This document shows, piece by piece, positions 16,763 through 25,649 of a stretch of DNA of 64,000 nt. The notes under the pieces are model-generated. The model ran no database searches, was not told the origin of the DNA, and was given only the letters and a program-made list of their open reading frames with translations. Position numbers and translations under genes: made by a program. Source of the DNA: JACVRW01 sp038323835 (GTDB taxonomy: Bacteria > Actinomycetota > Thermoleophilia > Solirubrobacterales > Thermoleophilaceae); assembly GCA_038323835.1 (NCBI GenBank), contig JBBQHI010000003.1, positions 94,916 through 158,915 on the forward strand. The letters are read 5' to 3'. The first letter of the stretch is position 1; the number at the start of each line of letters is the position of its first letter.

Positions 16763-18024
16763 TGCCGGTCGATGCCCGGCGCGTCATCGCGGACCTCCGG
16801 GAGCTGGAGCGGCTGACCGGCGGACCCGGCGGGGCCCGCCGGGTGTGCTGGACCGCGGAGTGGGAGGAGGCCCGCGACTTCCTGCGCGGCCGCCTCGCCG
16901 AGATCGACGGGGTGACCGTCGAGCGCGACGAGGCGGCCAACCTCTGGGCCCGCCTGCCCGGGGAGCGCGAGGGGGCCGTCGCCGTTGGCTCGCATCTCGA
17001 CTCCGTGCCCGGCGGCGGCTGGCTCGACGGCGCGCTCGGCGTGATGGCGGCCCTGGAGGTGCTGCGCGCCGCCGCGGAGGAGCGGCCGGCCCATGGGGTG
17101 ACGCTGGTGGACTTCGCCGACGAGGAGGGCTCCCGCTTCGGCCGCAGCCTCTTCGGCAGCTCGGCCGTGGCCGGCACGCTCGATCCCGCTTCGCTGGCCG
17201 GGCTGACCGACGCCGACGGCCACGACATCGCGGCCGTTATGGCGGAGCACGGCGTGGACCTGCGTTCGGTGGGCAACGCAACAAGCCGGCGCGAGGGTCT
17301 CCTCGCGTACCTGGAGCTGCACATCGAGCAGGGACCGGTACTGGACCGGGAGGGCGCGGCCGTGGCCGCCGTGAGCGGCACCGCCGGGGCGGAGCGCCAC
17401 CGGTTCGACTTGCGCGGCCAGACCGCGCACGCGGGCACGACACCGATGGAGATGCGGCGCGATGCCGGGCTCGCCGCCGCGGGGGTGGCGCTGGCGGTGG
17501 AGGCGATCGCCCGCGGGCACGGCGGAGTGGGCACCACCGGCGTGATGCGGCTGGCCCCCGGCATCCCCACCGCCGTGGCCGGCGAGGCGAGGCTCGTGGT
17601 GGACCTTCGCCACGCCCAGTCGGGGCCGCTCGCGAAGATGCTGGCCGAGACGCGCGCCGCCGCGGGCGAGGCCGCGTCCGGACGCGGCTGCGCGGTGGCC
17701 GAGTCGGAGATCTGGCGGATCGAGCCGATCGCCTTCGACGAGCGCCTGGTGGCCGCGGCTCGCGAGGAGTCGAGCATGGTCCGGTGCTCGCCCGACCAGC
17801 GCCCGGGCTGCACTCCTCCCAGCACAAACCGGGTGCTGACCAGCGGCGCACTCCACGACGCCGCCGAGATGGCCCGTCACCTGCCGGTGGCCATGATCTT
17901 CGCTCCGTCGCTGGGTGGCATCAGCCACGCGCGGGAAGAGGACACGCGCGAGAAGGACCTGAAGCAGGCGATCGAGGCGTTCGGCCGGCTGGCGCTCCGC
18001 ACCGCGCGGGGCGAGCTTCTCTAG
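16762..18024 (+). CDS. M20-family Zn-dependent amidohydrolase (N-carbamoyl-amino-acid hydrolase / allantoate type), with a repeat insertion
   Basis: 420 residues starting at ATG 16762, overlapping the previous stop by one base. Metal-site motifs of the hydantoinase/carbamoylase group are present: GSHLDSVPGGGWLDGALGV (His78, Asp89), FADEEGSRFG (Glu121/122), LELHIEQGPVL (His187) and GGISHAREE (His389). The dimerisation segment GQTAHAGTTPMEMRRDA is intact. Oddity: residues about 339-356 (MVRCSPDQRPGCTPPST) are encoded by a copy of the window's 49-bp palindromic repeat, inserted in frame just before TSGALHDAAEMA. Whether the enzyme tolerates this is unknown. Stop overlaps the convergent decarboxylase stop in a CTAG. 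Confidence 0.88.
   Translation: MPVDARRVIADLRELERLTGGPGGARRVCWTAEWEEARDFLRGRLAEIDGVTVERDEAANLWARLPGEREGAVAVGSHLDSVPGGGWLDGALGVMAALEVLRAAAEERPAHGVTLVDFADEEGSRFGRSLFGSSAVAGTLDPASLAGLTDADGHDIAAVMAEHGVDLRSVGNATSRREGLLAYLELHIEQGPVLDREGAAVAAVSGTAGAERHRFDLRGQTAHAGTTPMEMRRDAGLAAAGVALAVEAIARGHGGVGTTGVMRLAPGIPTAVAGEARLVVDLRHAQSGPLAKMLAETRAAAGEAASGRGCAVAESEIWRIEPIAFDERLVAAAREESSMVRCSPDQRPGCTPPSTNRVLTSGALHDAAEMARHLPVAMIFAPSLGGISHAREEDTREKDLKQAIEAFGRLALRTARGELL
17778..17822 (-). repeat. 49-bp palindromic repeat inside the M20 hydrolase gene
   Basis: TCCGGTGCTCGCCCGA (17779-17794) is identical to the reverse complement of the consensus, then a diverged loop, then GGGCTGCACTCCTCC with one change. The insertion keeps the frame and has no stop codon. 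Confidence 0.85.
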
Positions 18025-19499
18025 CCCTCGATCGCCACCCGCAGCGTCTCCAGCCTGCGGTCGCTGGCCCCGCGCAGGCTGCCGCCGTGATCGAGTGCCT
18101 GGCGGATGTAGTCGAGCGTCTCCGCGGTGAGCCGCTCCCCCGGGAGCACGTTCGGGATGCCCGGCGGATAGGCGGCCAGCGACTCGGCGGCCACCCGGCC
18201 CACGGCCTCGCCGGCGGGCAAGACCTCCTGGGGCCCGAGGAAGGCCTCGCGCGGCGTCATCGCCAGCTCGCCCCAGGGCGGCGGGGCGGCGAACGCCTCG
18301 TCCAGGCGGTCCTCGGGGCTCTCGCTGAGCGTCTCCACCCCGCGCCGCAGGGCGGCCATCAGGCGAGCGGCCGAGGCCGTGGCGTCCTCGCCGATTCCGA
18401 ACACCGCGACCATCACGTTCTCTCCAGCGAGCTCCAGGTTCACGTCGTCGTGCTCGCGCACGATCCGGGCCAGCTCGTAGCCGCTGTGGCCCGTTCCGCG
18501 GACGTCGATCACGAGTCGCAGCGGGTCGTAGGCGAACACCCCGGGCGCCCCCGCCAGGCGCTCGTCGAGCACGTCGAGCCCGGGGATCTCGCGCACCGCG
18601 TCGCGGGCCAGGCCGAGCGCGCGGAGCGTCTCCGAGAGCAGCTCGCGGCCGTTGACCGCCGCCTGGCGGCGCGCGGCGTCCAGCGATCCGGTGAGGAGCG
18701 AGCTCGGGCTGGTGGACTCGATCAGCGTCACGCAGCGGTCCACCACGTCCTCGTCCACGAGATCGCCGTGGCCGAGATGGATCATGGCCGACTGGGTGAG
18801 GCTCCCCACGATCTTGTGGGTGCTCGAGATCACCAGGTCGGCGCCCAGGGCGAGCGCGTGGCGCGGCAGGTTCTCGTGGAAGGCCAGGTGCGCACCCCAG
18901 GACTCGTCCACCACCAGCGGCACACCGTGCGAGTGCGCCACCTCCAGCAGCGCCGCCACGTCCGCCATCGCGCCGAAGTAGGTGGGCGAGACGACCGTGG
19001 CGCCCACAGCGTCCGGGGTCTCTCGGAGCGCGATATCGAGCGCCTCGGGAGTCATGCAGTGGGCCACGAACAGCCTGGGATCGAGCTCGGGAGCCACGAA
19101 CGTCGGTCGCAGGCCCGACACCACCAGGGCGTCGATGGTGCTCGAGTGCGCATTGCGCTGCACCACCACCGAGCGGCCACGGTGCGCGAGCGTGAGGAGG
19201 GCCACGTGGTTGCCCTGCGAGGCCCCGTTCACCAGGAACCAGGTGCGGCGCGCTCCCCAGGCCCGCGCGGCCAGGTTCTGCGCCTCCTGGAAGGGCGTGG
19301 GCTCGTCCCCCACATCGATGCCGTAGGTGAGCGCGGGGATGTCAAGCGCGAGCGCCTCCATGCCCAGCGCGTCCCGCAGCCCGGGGTCCGCACCCGGTCC
19401 GCCCTTGTGGCCCGGTACGTGGAAGCGACCCGGGTCGCGGGCCGCGTACGCGCGGAGAGCTTCGAGGTAGGGCGCGGCCGACTGTGGGGTGGACGCCAT
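18021..19499 (-). CDS. Orn/Lys/Arg decarboxylase family (PLP-dependent)
   Basis: 492 residues. Fold-type I enzyme that decarboxylates basic amino acids to polyamine precursors. GRFHVPGHKGG is the family opening, FLVNGASQGNHVA binds PLP phosphate, VVDESWGAHLAFH gives the cofactor Asp199/His204, and SSTHKIVGSLTQSAM contains Lys229 for the Schiff base. The C-terminal domain has AYPPGIPNVLPGERL. Short form without the N-terminal wing domain, as in Gram-positive SpeA/Cad-like enzymes. Start ATG 19499 with TAGACT (19508-19513) 8 nt upstream. Convergent stop shares CTAG with the M20 hydrolase. Substrate preference (Arg, Lys or Orn) cannot be read from the sequence. Confidence 0.9.
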   Translation of the reverse strand: MASTPQSAAPYLEALRAYAARDPGRFHVPGHKGGPGADPGLRDALGMEALALDIPALTYGIDVGDEPTPFQEAQNLAARAWGARRTWFLVNGASQGNHVALLTLAHRGRSVVVQRNAHSSTIDALVVSGLRPTFVAPELDPRLFVAHCMTPEALDIALRETPDAVGATVVSPTYFGAMADVAALLEVAHSHGVPLVVDESWGAHLAFHENLPRHALALGADLVISSTHKIVGSLTQSAMIHLGHGDLVDEDVVDRCVTLIESTSPSSLLTGSLDAARRQAAVNGRELLSETLRALGLARDAVREIPGLDVLDERLAGAPGVFAYDPLRLVIDVRGTGHSGYELARIVREHDDVNLELAGENVMVAVFGIGEDATASAARLMAALRRGVETLSESPEDRLDEAFAAPPPWGELAMTPREAFLGPQEVLPAGEAVGRVAAESLAAYPPGIPNVLPGERLTAETLDYIRQALDHGGSLRGASDRRLETLRVAIEG

Positions 19500-19510
19500 C
19501 GCGGGCGAGT

Positions 19511-19941
19511 CTAGGAAACCGCGTTCAGCGCGGCGGTCGCGGCCCCGGCGGGGTCGTCCGCGGCCACGACTCCGGGGATGTCCCAGCTCTCGAGGCCGAT
19601 CACTGTCTTCCCCGCCTTGAGGGCCAGCGCCACCTCCGACAGGGTGCCGTGGCCGCCGCCCACCGCGACAAGTGCATCGGCGGTCCTGACCACGAGGGCG
19701 TTGCGGACCTCTCCCAGTCCTGTGGCGAGGGCCACGTCCACCCAGGCGTTGGCCTCCGCCCGGTCCGATCCGGGCAGATTCCCACCGTCATGCCGCCCGC
19801 CTCCTTGGCCCCGCGACACGCGGCCTCCATCACGCCGCCGCGGCCGCCCGTGACCAGCAGCGCGCCCCGGCGGGCCAGCTCGAAGCCCACCTCCTCGGCC
19901 ATTGCGGCCAGACGGGCGCCGGCGTCGTGCGCGCCGATCAC
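19511..19941 (-). pseudogene. LOG-family / TIGR00725-type protein, frameshifted
   Basis: The N-terminal half (IGAHDAGARLAAMAEEVGF then ELARRGALLVTGGRGGVMEAACRGA) is in one frame and the C-terminal half (GSDRAEANAWVDVALATGLG, then ADALVAVGGGHGTLSEVALAL) in another. They join if one C is restored near 19778 so that ATCTGCCC becomes ATCCTGCCC, giving ILPGSDRAEA. The GGRGGVMEA and GGGHGTLSEV motifs are those of the nucleotide-binding lysine-decarboxylase-like (LOG) fold. A single-base error or a recent mutation fits equally. A GTG at 19941 is the best start. Confidence 0.75.
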
Positions 19942-19961
19942 GGCGATGTACGGGACTCCGG

Positions 19962-20405
19962 TCAGGACCGCTCGGACTTCGGCGGCTCGCGCCGGCGCAC
20001 GTCCACGGCCAGCGAGATGCTGGTGCCCGCCAGTAGGGATCCACCGGCCATCAGCGTCGCCCCGCCCAGCGCCAGCCAGCTGCCCACCGCGTGCCCGGGC
20101 CCGCCGTCGCCGACCACAAGTGGTGGGTCGTTCACGAGCTGCGACACCACGATCACCAGGGTCAGCAGCGACAGTGGAAGCGCGTGCCCGGCCACGGCGG
20201 TGCGCGGCACGGGCAGGTCCGCCTCCCCGGCCAGCGCGAGGAGCGTGGCCAGCGAGAGCGCGACCAGCACCAGGTCCAGAACCTCGAAGGCGGTGAAGCC
20301 GGTGACGCCGTCGTACCAGTCCACGAAAAGGCTCACGATCACCACCACGGCACCCACCGCCCCGGCCAGCGGCCCGAGCGGGACGCGGCGCTCGCCCCGC
20401 CTCAT
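19962..20405 (-). CDS. Four-helix membrane protein of unknown function
   Basis: 147 residues with four hydrophobic segments (PLAGAVGAVVVIVSLFVDWY; EVLDLVLVALSLATLLALA; LPLSLLTLVIVVSQLV; SWLALGGATLMAGGSLLAG) and a basic N-terminus and C-terminus. The first helix followed by a conserved-looking WYDGVTGFTAFEVLDL resembles small actinobacterial membrane proteins of unknown role. Its ATG overlaps the leuS stop by 4 bases (ATGA), so it is co-translated with leuS. Confidence 0.7.
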   Translation of the reverse strand: MRRGERRVPLGPLAGAVGAVVVIVSLFVDWYDGVTGFTAFEVLDLVLVALSLATLLALAGEADLPVPRTAVAGHALPLSLLTLVIVVSQLVNDPPLVVGDGGPGHAVGSWLALGGATLMAGGSLLAGTSISLAVDVRRREPPKSERS

Positions 20406-22819
20406 CGGACCACGAGGTTCACGAGCTTGCCCGGCACCACCACGACCTTGACGATCTGCTTCCCGTTGAGGCGGGCGCCGAGCTTGTCCGAGCCGCGGGC
20501 GATCCCCTCGAGCTCAGAGTCGGAGGCCTCGGCGGGGGCGGCCAGGCGGTCCACGAGCTTGCCGTTCACCTGCACCACGAGCTGGATCTCGTCGGTGACG
20601 AGCAGCGCGGGGTCGGCCTCCGGCCACGGCTCCTCCCAGACCCGGCGGCCGGCCATGAGCTCGAATACCTCGGCACCGAGATGGGGCGCGAACGGGAAGA
20701 TCAGTGAGCCCGCGGTGGCGAGCGCGAAGCGCAGCGCCTCGCGCGACTCGGCCTCACGGCCGCGGTACACATCGTTGACCAGCTCCATCACCGCGGCGAT
20801 CGCCGTGTTGAAGCCGAAGCGCCCACCGCCGAGGTCGCGCGTGACCTTGTCGATGGCCCAGTGAGCCTTGCGCACCAGCGGCGTGGCCTCCGCCGGCTGA
20901 TCGCTTTCGCCCGCGCCCGACTCGGCCAGGTCCACGGCCGCCGTCCAGAGGCGGGAGAGGAAGCGGTGCACGCCGCCCACCCCCTCGTCCTGCCAGTCGG
21001 CGTCGTGCTCGGGCGGCCCGATGAAGAGGATGTAGCAACGGGCCGTGTCCGCGCCGTAGCGCTCCACGTAGTCCTGCGGCGACACGGCGTTGCCCTTCGA
21101 CTTGGACATCTTCGCCCCGTCCCGGGTGATCATCCCCTGCGTGAAGAGATGCGCGAACGGCTCGTTCGCGCTCACCAGATCCAGGTCGTTCAGCGCCTTC
21201 ACGAAGAAGCGCGCGTACATCAGGTGCAGGATCGCGTGCTCCACGCCGCCGATGTACTGGTCGACGGGCATCCAGGAGTCCACGATCTCGCGATCCCAGG
21301 GCGCCTGGTCGTTGTGCGGGTCGCAGTAGCGCAGGAAGTACCAGGAGGAGTCGACGAAGGTGTCCATCGTGTCGGTCTCGCGCAGCGCCGACCCACCGCA
21401 CGTCGGGCAGGTGGTGTTCACCCAGTCCTCGGCGGCAGCCAGCGGGGACCTGCCCTTGGGCGCGTAGTCCTCGATCTCGGGCAGCTTCACCGGCAGCTGG
21501 TCGTCCGGCACCGGCACGAGCCCGTCCTTCTCGCAGTGGACGATCGGGATCGGGCAGCCCCAGTAACGCTGGCGCGAGAGCAGCCAGTCGCGGAGCCGGT
21601 AGCTCACGGCGCGCTTTCCCTTGCCCTCGGACTCGAGCCAGTCCACGATCGCCTCGTAGGCCTCGCGGTTGTTCACACCGTCGAAGCGGCCTGAGTTCAC
21701 GAGCGGCCCGTCGTCGGTGCACGGGAGCTCACCGCAGTCCACGACCCGGCGGATCTCGAGGCCGAACTTCTCGGCGAACTCGTGGTCGCGCGTGTCGTGG
21801 GCGGGCACGGCCATGACAGCGCCCGTGCCGTACTCCAGCAGGACGTAGTCGGCCACGAACACGGGGATCTGCTCGCCGTTCACCGGATTGGTCACGGTGC
21901 GCCCGAGCGGCACCCCCGTCTTCTCCTTGTGCTCGTCCCCGCGATCCTCGGCCGACTCAGTGATCGCCCGGTTCACGTAGTCGTGCACCTCGGGGCTGTC
22001 GCGCAGGCGCAGCACGTCCGGGTGCTCGGGGGCGAGGACGAAGAAGGTCGCGCCAAAGAGCGTGTCGGGCCGGGTGGTGAACACCGGGAAGTCGATGTCC
22101 AGCTCCTCGCAGCGGAACGTGACCTCGGCGCCCTCCGAGCGGCCGATCCAGTTCTCCTGCATGGTCACCACGTTGCGCGGCCAGTCGATCTCGCGCATGT
22201 CGTCCACCAGCCGGTCCGCGTAGTCGGTGATGCGGAAGAACCACTGGTTGAGCTGGCGCACCTCGACCAGGTGGCCGCAGCGCTCGCAGCGCCCGTCGAT
22301 CACCTGCTCGTTCGCCAGCACGGTCTGGTCGTTGGGACACCACTTGACCGCCGCCTCCTTGCGGTAGGCGAGGCCGCGCTCGAAGAGCCGCAGGAAGATC
22401 CACTGCGTCCAGCGGGAGTAGGACGGCTCGTGGGTGCCGAACTCGCGCGTCCAGTCGATCGAGATGCCCCACTCGCGGAACTGCTTCTGGAACTGCTGGA
22501 TCGACTGCTCGGTGGACTCGCGCGGGTGCTGCCCGGTCTTGATCGCGTGGTTCTCGGCGGGAAGGCCGAAGGCGTCGTAGCCCATCGGGTGGAGCACGCG
22601 GTGGCCGGTGCGGCGCCTGAAGTGGGCCACGGCGTCACCCACCGAATAGGTCTTCAGGTGGCCGATGTGCGGCTCCCCCGACGGATAGGGCAGCATCTCG
22701 AGCACGTAGGCCGCGGGCCGCCCGTCGGGCTCGTTCGAGACCTCCCAGGTGTGCTCGTCGGCCCACACCTTCTGCCACTTGGGCTCGATCTGCTTAGCGT
22801 CGTAACGGCTTGCGGCCAT
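20402..22819 (-). CDS. leuS: Leucyl-tRNA synthetase
   Basis: 805 residues. Class I synthetase charging tRNA-Leu. HIGH motif PSGEPHIGHLKTY (HIGH at 51-54), KMSKSKG at 570-576, a complete CP1 editing domain (TTRPDTLFGATFFVLAPEH; AVMAVPAHDTRDHEFA) and a C-terminal anticodon-binding part (VQVNGKLVDR). Zinc-type cysteines CERCGH and CPTCGG are visible. Starts at ATG 22819; TACCCT (22828-22833) 8 nt upstream suggests a leaderless mRNA. Divergent from the epoxide-hydrolase-like gene. Confidence 0.97.
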   Translation of the reverse strand: MAASRYDAKQIEPKWQKVWADEHTWEVSNEPDGRPAAYVLEMLPYPSGEPHIGHLKTYSVGDAVAHFRRRTGHRVLHPMGYDAFGLPAENHAIKTGQHPRESTEQSIQQFQKQFREWGISIDWTREFGTHEPSYSRWTQWIFLRLFERGLAYRKEAAVKWCPNDQTVLANEQVIDGRCERCGHLVEVRQLNQWFFRITDYADRLVDDMREIDWPRNVVTMQENWIGRSEGAEVTFRCEELDIDFPVFTTRPDTLFGATFFVLAPEHPDVLRLRDSPEVHDYVNRAITESAEDRGDEHKEKTGVPLGRTVTNPVNGEQIPVFVADYVLLEYGTGAVMAVPAHDTRDHEFAEKFGLEIRRVVDCGELPCTDDGPLVNSGRFDGVNNREAYEAIVDWLESEGKGKRAVSYRLRDWLLSRQRYWGCPIPIVHCEKDGLVPVPDDQLPVKLPEIEDYAPKGRSPLAAAEDWVNTTCPTCGGSALRETDTMDTFVDSSWYFLRYCDPHNDQAPWDREIVDSWMPVDQYIGGVEHAILHLMYARFFVKALNDLDLVSANEPFAHLFTQGMITRDGAKMSKSKGNAVSPQDYVERYGADTARCYILFIGPPEHDADWQDEGVGGVHRFLSRLWTAAVDLAESGAGESDQPAEATPLVRKAHWAIDKVTRDLGGGRFGFNTAIAAVMELVNDVYRGREAESREALRFALATAGSLIFPFAPHLGAEVFELMAGRRVWEEPWPEADPALLVTDEIQLVVQVNGKLVDRLAAPAEASDSELEGIARGSDKLGARLNGKQIVKVVVVPGKLVNLVVR

Positions 22820-22849
22820 GGCCGGGGAGGGTACTTGTCATGCCCGTCC

Positions 22850-22855
22850 TAGACT
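22850..22855 (+). promoter_or_regulatory. Putative -10, leaderless start of the alpha/beta hydrolase gene
   Basis: TAGACT is followed by 6 nt and then GTG 22862, putting +1 exactly on the start codon. No Shine-Dalgarno. Confidence 0.5.
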
Positions 22856-22861
22856 GCGCGC

Positions 22862-23761
22862 GTGGCCGCCCTCGATGCCTCCGCGTTCACCGTCCACCGG
22901 CTGGCGCTCGAGCAGGCCGAGATCGCCTATCTCCGCGAGGGCGCGGGCGGGCGGCCGCTCCTCCTGATCCACGGGTGGCCCGAGACCATGCGAATCTGGT
23001 GGCGGAACGTGGTGCCGCTCGCCGCCGCGGGATTCGAGGTGATCGTGCCCGACCTGCGGGGCTTCGGCGAGTCGGGCCTCGCGGGTGACGACCGCTACGA
23101 CGCCGCGGCCCACGCGCGCGACATGGAGGCGCTGGTGCGGGGCGACCTGGGCCATGAGAGGGTGACGGTCTGCGCCGGGGACCTCGGCGGAGTGGTGGCC
23201 CAGGACATGTCGCTGCGCTTCGAGGGCCTGGTGGATCGGCTGGTCCTCTTCAACACGATCCCCCCGCTGCTCCCCGACGGGCCGCGTGAGGTGCCGCGCG
23301 AGGTGCGGATGGCGGCCGACTACTTCCTGCGCCACGCCCGCGACGCTGACGGCCTGGCCGCCGAGCTCGACACCCCCGAGCAGCGGCGGCGGTACGTGTC
23401 GCAGTTCTACGGATCGCGCTTCTGGGCCGCGCCCGGGACCTTCAACCGGGAGGACGTGGACTTCATGACCGAGCCCTTCGCCGACGCCGCCCGTTTCCGC
23501 GCTTCGATCGCCAACTACGAGTACGCCGGCGGGCCCCGGCGCTCGCCGGAGCGGGTGCTGCTGACCGAGCCCAATCCGACCCCGACGCTGATCCTCTACG
23601 GCCCCGAGGACCACGTGATCCCGCGCGACTTCCCGGAGCGCATGGAGGCGGCCTTTCCTCAGCGGGTGGGCCCGTTCACCGTGCCCGGCGCAGGGCACTT
23701 CCTGCAGTGGGAGAAGGCAGACGTGCTGAACGGCGCGCTCGCCTGGTCCGCCGGCGGCTGA
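22862..23761 (+). CDS. Alpha/beta hydrolase of the epoxide hydrolase / haloalkane dehalogenase group
   Basis: 299 residues. HGWPE carries the oxyanion motif HGxP; the nucleophile elbow is VCAGDLGGVVAQD, with Asp rather than Ser, which is the mark of epoxide hydrolases and dehalogenases; the acid is in YGPEDHVIP and the His in VPGAGHFLQWEKAD. The cap domain contains QFYGSRFWAAP and a Tyr-rich stretch (ASIANYEYAGG), consistent with epoxide ring opening. Substrate unknown. GTG start fits the promoter above. It converges with modC, 3 bp apart. Confidence 0.88.
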   Translation: MAALDASAFTVHRLALEQAEIAYLREGAGGRPLLLIHGWPETMRIWWRNVVPLAAAGFEVIVPDLRGFGESGLAGDDRYDAAAHARDMEALVRGDLGHERVTVCAGDLGGVVAQDMSLRFEGLVDRLVLFNTIPPLLPDGPREVPREVRMAADYFLRHARDADGLAAELDTPEQRRRYVSQFYGSRFWAAPGTFNREDVDFMTEPFADAARFRASIANYEYAGGPRRSPERVLLTEPNPTPTLILYGPEDHVIPRDFPERMEAAFPQRVGPFTVPGAGHFLQWEKADVLNGALAWSAGG

Positions 23762-23764
23762 GGC

Positions 23765-24832
23765 TCAGGTCTCGACCAGGCGGGTGGCCGCCGCCTTCCA
23801 GGTGGCCGTGACGCGCGCACCCTCGTATATGGCGAGCTCGTGGGTGGAGGCCAGCGTCACCTCGGCCGCCAGCGGCTGGGGCGCCGCCAGGCCCAGGCGG
23901 ACGCGGTTCCCGATCTCGGTGGTGGTGAGCACCTCGGCCTCCAGCCGGTTGCGCGCCGACCCGCCGCCCGCCGGTAGGTCCGGTGGCTCGATCGCGATCT
24001 CCCAGGGGAACACGCAGACCGCGACGGGGCCGCGCACGCGATCGGTGCTCACCACGGAGCCGCCTCCGTCGAGCGCCACCCGCGTGAGCCCGTCCTCCCC
24101 CGCCTCGGCGTGTCCCGTGAGCACGGTGGCGCCCACGAAATCGGCCACGAAGGCCGTTCGGGGCGTGGAGGCCAGCTCTCCGGCCGTGCCCTCCTGAACC
24201 ACCCGCCCGGAGTCGATCACCCCCACCCGGTCGCCGAGCATCGCCGCCTCGGTGAAGTCGTGGGTGACGAGCAGCACGGGCGCCTCGGTGTCGCGCAGGG
24301 CGGACGCCAGCTCGCGCGTGGCCGCCGCGCGGGTGCGGGCGTCGAGCGCGGACAGGGGCTCGTCGAGGAGCAGCACGTCGGGCCGCCGCGCCAGTGCGCG
24401 GGCCAGTGCCACGCGCTGGCGCTCGCCGCCCGAGAGGGTCCGCGGACGGGCGTCGGCGAGCCGTTCCAGCCCGAAGCGGGAGAGCAGCTCCTCGGCCCGG
24501 GCGCGGCGCTCGGACCGGGGTATGCCGGTGAGCGGGTAGGCCACGTTCTGCCAGGCGTTCAGGTGCGGGAAGAGCGCGTACTCCTGGAACACGTAGCCGA
24601 TGCGGCGCCGCTCGGGGGCCAGGTCGCGGCCGGTGGACGTGTCGAGCCAGGTCTCCCCGTCGAGGCGGACCACGCCGTGGTCGGGGCGCAGGAGGCCCGC
24701 CACCAGGCGCAGGATGCTCGACTTGCCCGCCCCCGACGGGCCGGCAATCGCCAGGCACTCCCCGGACGCGACCTCCAGGGACACGTCGAGCTCGAGCGCG
24801 CCCAGCCGGGTCCGGGCCTCAGCGCGGAGCAC
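23765..24832 (-). CDS. modC: Molybdate ABC transporter ATP-binding protein
   Basis: 355 residues. Energises molybdate/tungstate import. Walker A GPSGAGKSS, Q-loop FQEYALFPHL, signature LSGGERQRVALARALA, Walker B VLLLDEPLSALD and switch VTHDF are all intact. The C-terminal ~120 residues form a TOBE-like regulatory domain (NRLEAEVLTTTEIGNRVRLGL; HELAIYEGARVTATWK). Last gene of a four-gene operon; its GTG start overlaps the end of modB by 14 nt. Confidence 0.93.
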   Translation of the reverse strand: MLRAEARTRLGALELDVSLEVASGECLAIAGPSGAGKSSILRLVAGLLRPDHGVVRLDGETWLDTSTGRDLAPERRRIGYVFQEYALFPHLNAWQNVAYPLTGIPRSERRARAEELLSRFGLERLADARPRTLSGGERQRVALARALARRPDVLLLDEPLSALDARTRAAATRELASALRDTEAPVLLVTHDFTEAAMLGDRVGVIDSGRVVQEGTAGELASTPRTAFVADFVGATVLTGHAEAGEDGLTRVALDGGGSVVSTDRVRGPVAVCVFPWEIAIEPPDLPAGGGSARNRLEAEVLTTTEIGNRVRLGLAAPQPLAAEVTLASTHELAIYEGARVTATWKAAATRLVET

Positions 24833-25649
24833 CGCCGAGCGCCTCCGTTCCGGCCACGAGCTTCACCGAGAGGAGGATTGCGCCCGACACGGCCACCAGG
24901 ACGGCCGAGAGGGCCAGCGCCGACGAAAACTGCGTGGAGAAACGGTCGTATATGGCCAGAGGAACGGTCTGGGTGATGCCCCGGAAGGAGCCCGCGAACA
25001 TCAGCGTCGCGCCGAATTCCCCCAGGGCGCGACCCAGGGCGAGCGCGGCGCCGGCAGTCAGCCCGGGCACGGCCGCGGGGATGGCCACACGCCAGAAGCC
25101 GCGCGCCTCGGACGCCCCGAGCGTTCGCGAGGCGTCGAGCAGCGTGCGGTCCACGGCGGCGAACGCGGCCATGGCCTGGCGGATGTAGAAGGGCGAGGCC
25201 ACGAAGGTGAGCGCCACCACCACGCCTGCCGTGGCCAGGGCCAGCTCGATCCCGGCCGAGTCGAGCGCACCGCCGAGGATCCCCTTGGGGCCGAGCGCGG
25301 CGAGCAGGGCGATCCCGGCCACCGCCGGGGGAAGGACGAGCGGCAGCTCGACCAGCGTCACCACCAGTGCGCGGCCGCGGAAGGAGCGCGTGGCCAGCAG
25401 ATAGGCCGCCGGGGTGCCGACGACGACGATGATCAGCAGCGCCGCCGCGCTGGTGCGCAGGCTGAGCCAGAGCGCGTCCAGAGCGCCGGGCTCGCCCAGC
25501 CCGTCGATCAGCTTGGCCGGGCTGGTGTTCACGAAGATCGCCACCAGCGGGAGCGTCAGAAAGCTGAGGGCGAGCGCGAGGCAGGCGGCGAGCAGCAGCG
25601 GGAACCATGCCGGGCGGCTGCGCGTCCGCACGCGCACGACCGCGTTCAC
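24819..25649 (-). CDS. modB: Molybdate ABC transporter permease
   Basis: 276 residues with six membrane segments. The EAA coupling motif is visible as EARGFWRVAIPAAVPGLTAGAALALGRALGEFGAT, a near-perfect ModB signature that contacts ModC. RFSTQFSSALALS near the C-terminus is also typical. 4-bp overlap with modA upstream, 14 bp with modC downstream, so translation is coupled. Confidence 0.93.
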   Translation of the reverse strand: MNAVVRVRTRSRPAWFPLLLAACLALALSFLTLPLVAIFVNTSPAKLIDGLGEPGALDALWLSLRTSAAALLIIVVVGTPAAYLLATRSFRGRALVVTLVELPLVLPPAVAGIALLAALGPKGILGGALDSAGIELALATAGVVVALTFVASPFYIRQAMAAFAAVDRTLLDASRTLGASEARGFWRVAIPAAVPGLTAGAALALGRALGEFGATLMFAGSFRGITQTVPLAIYDRFSTQFSSALALSAVLVAVSGAILLSVKLVAGTEALGGAPR

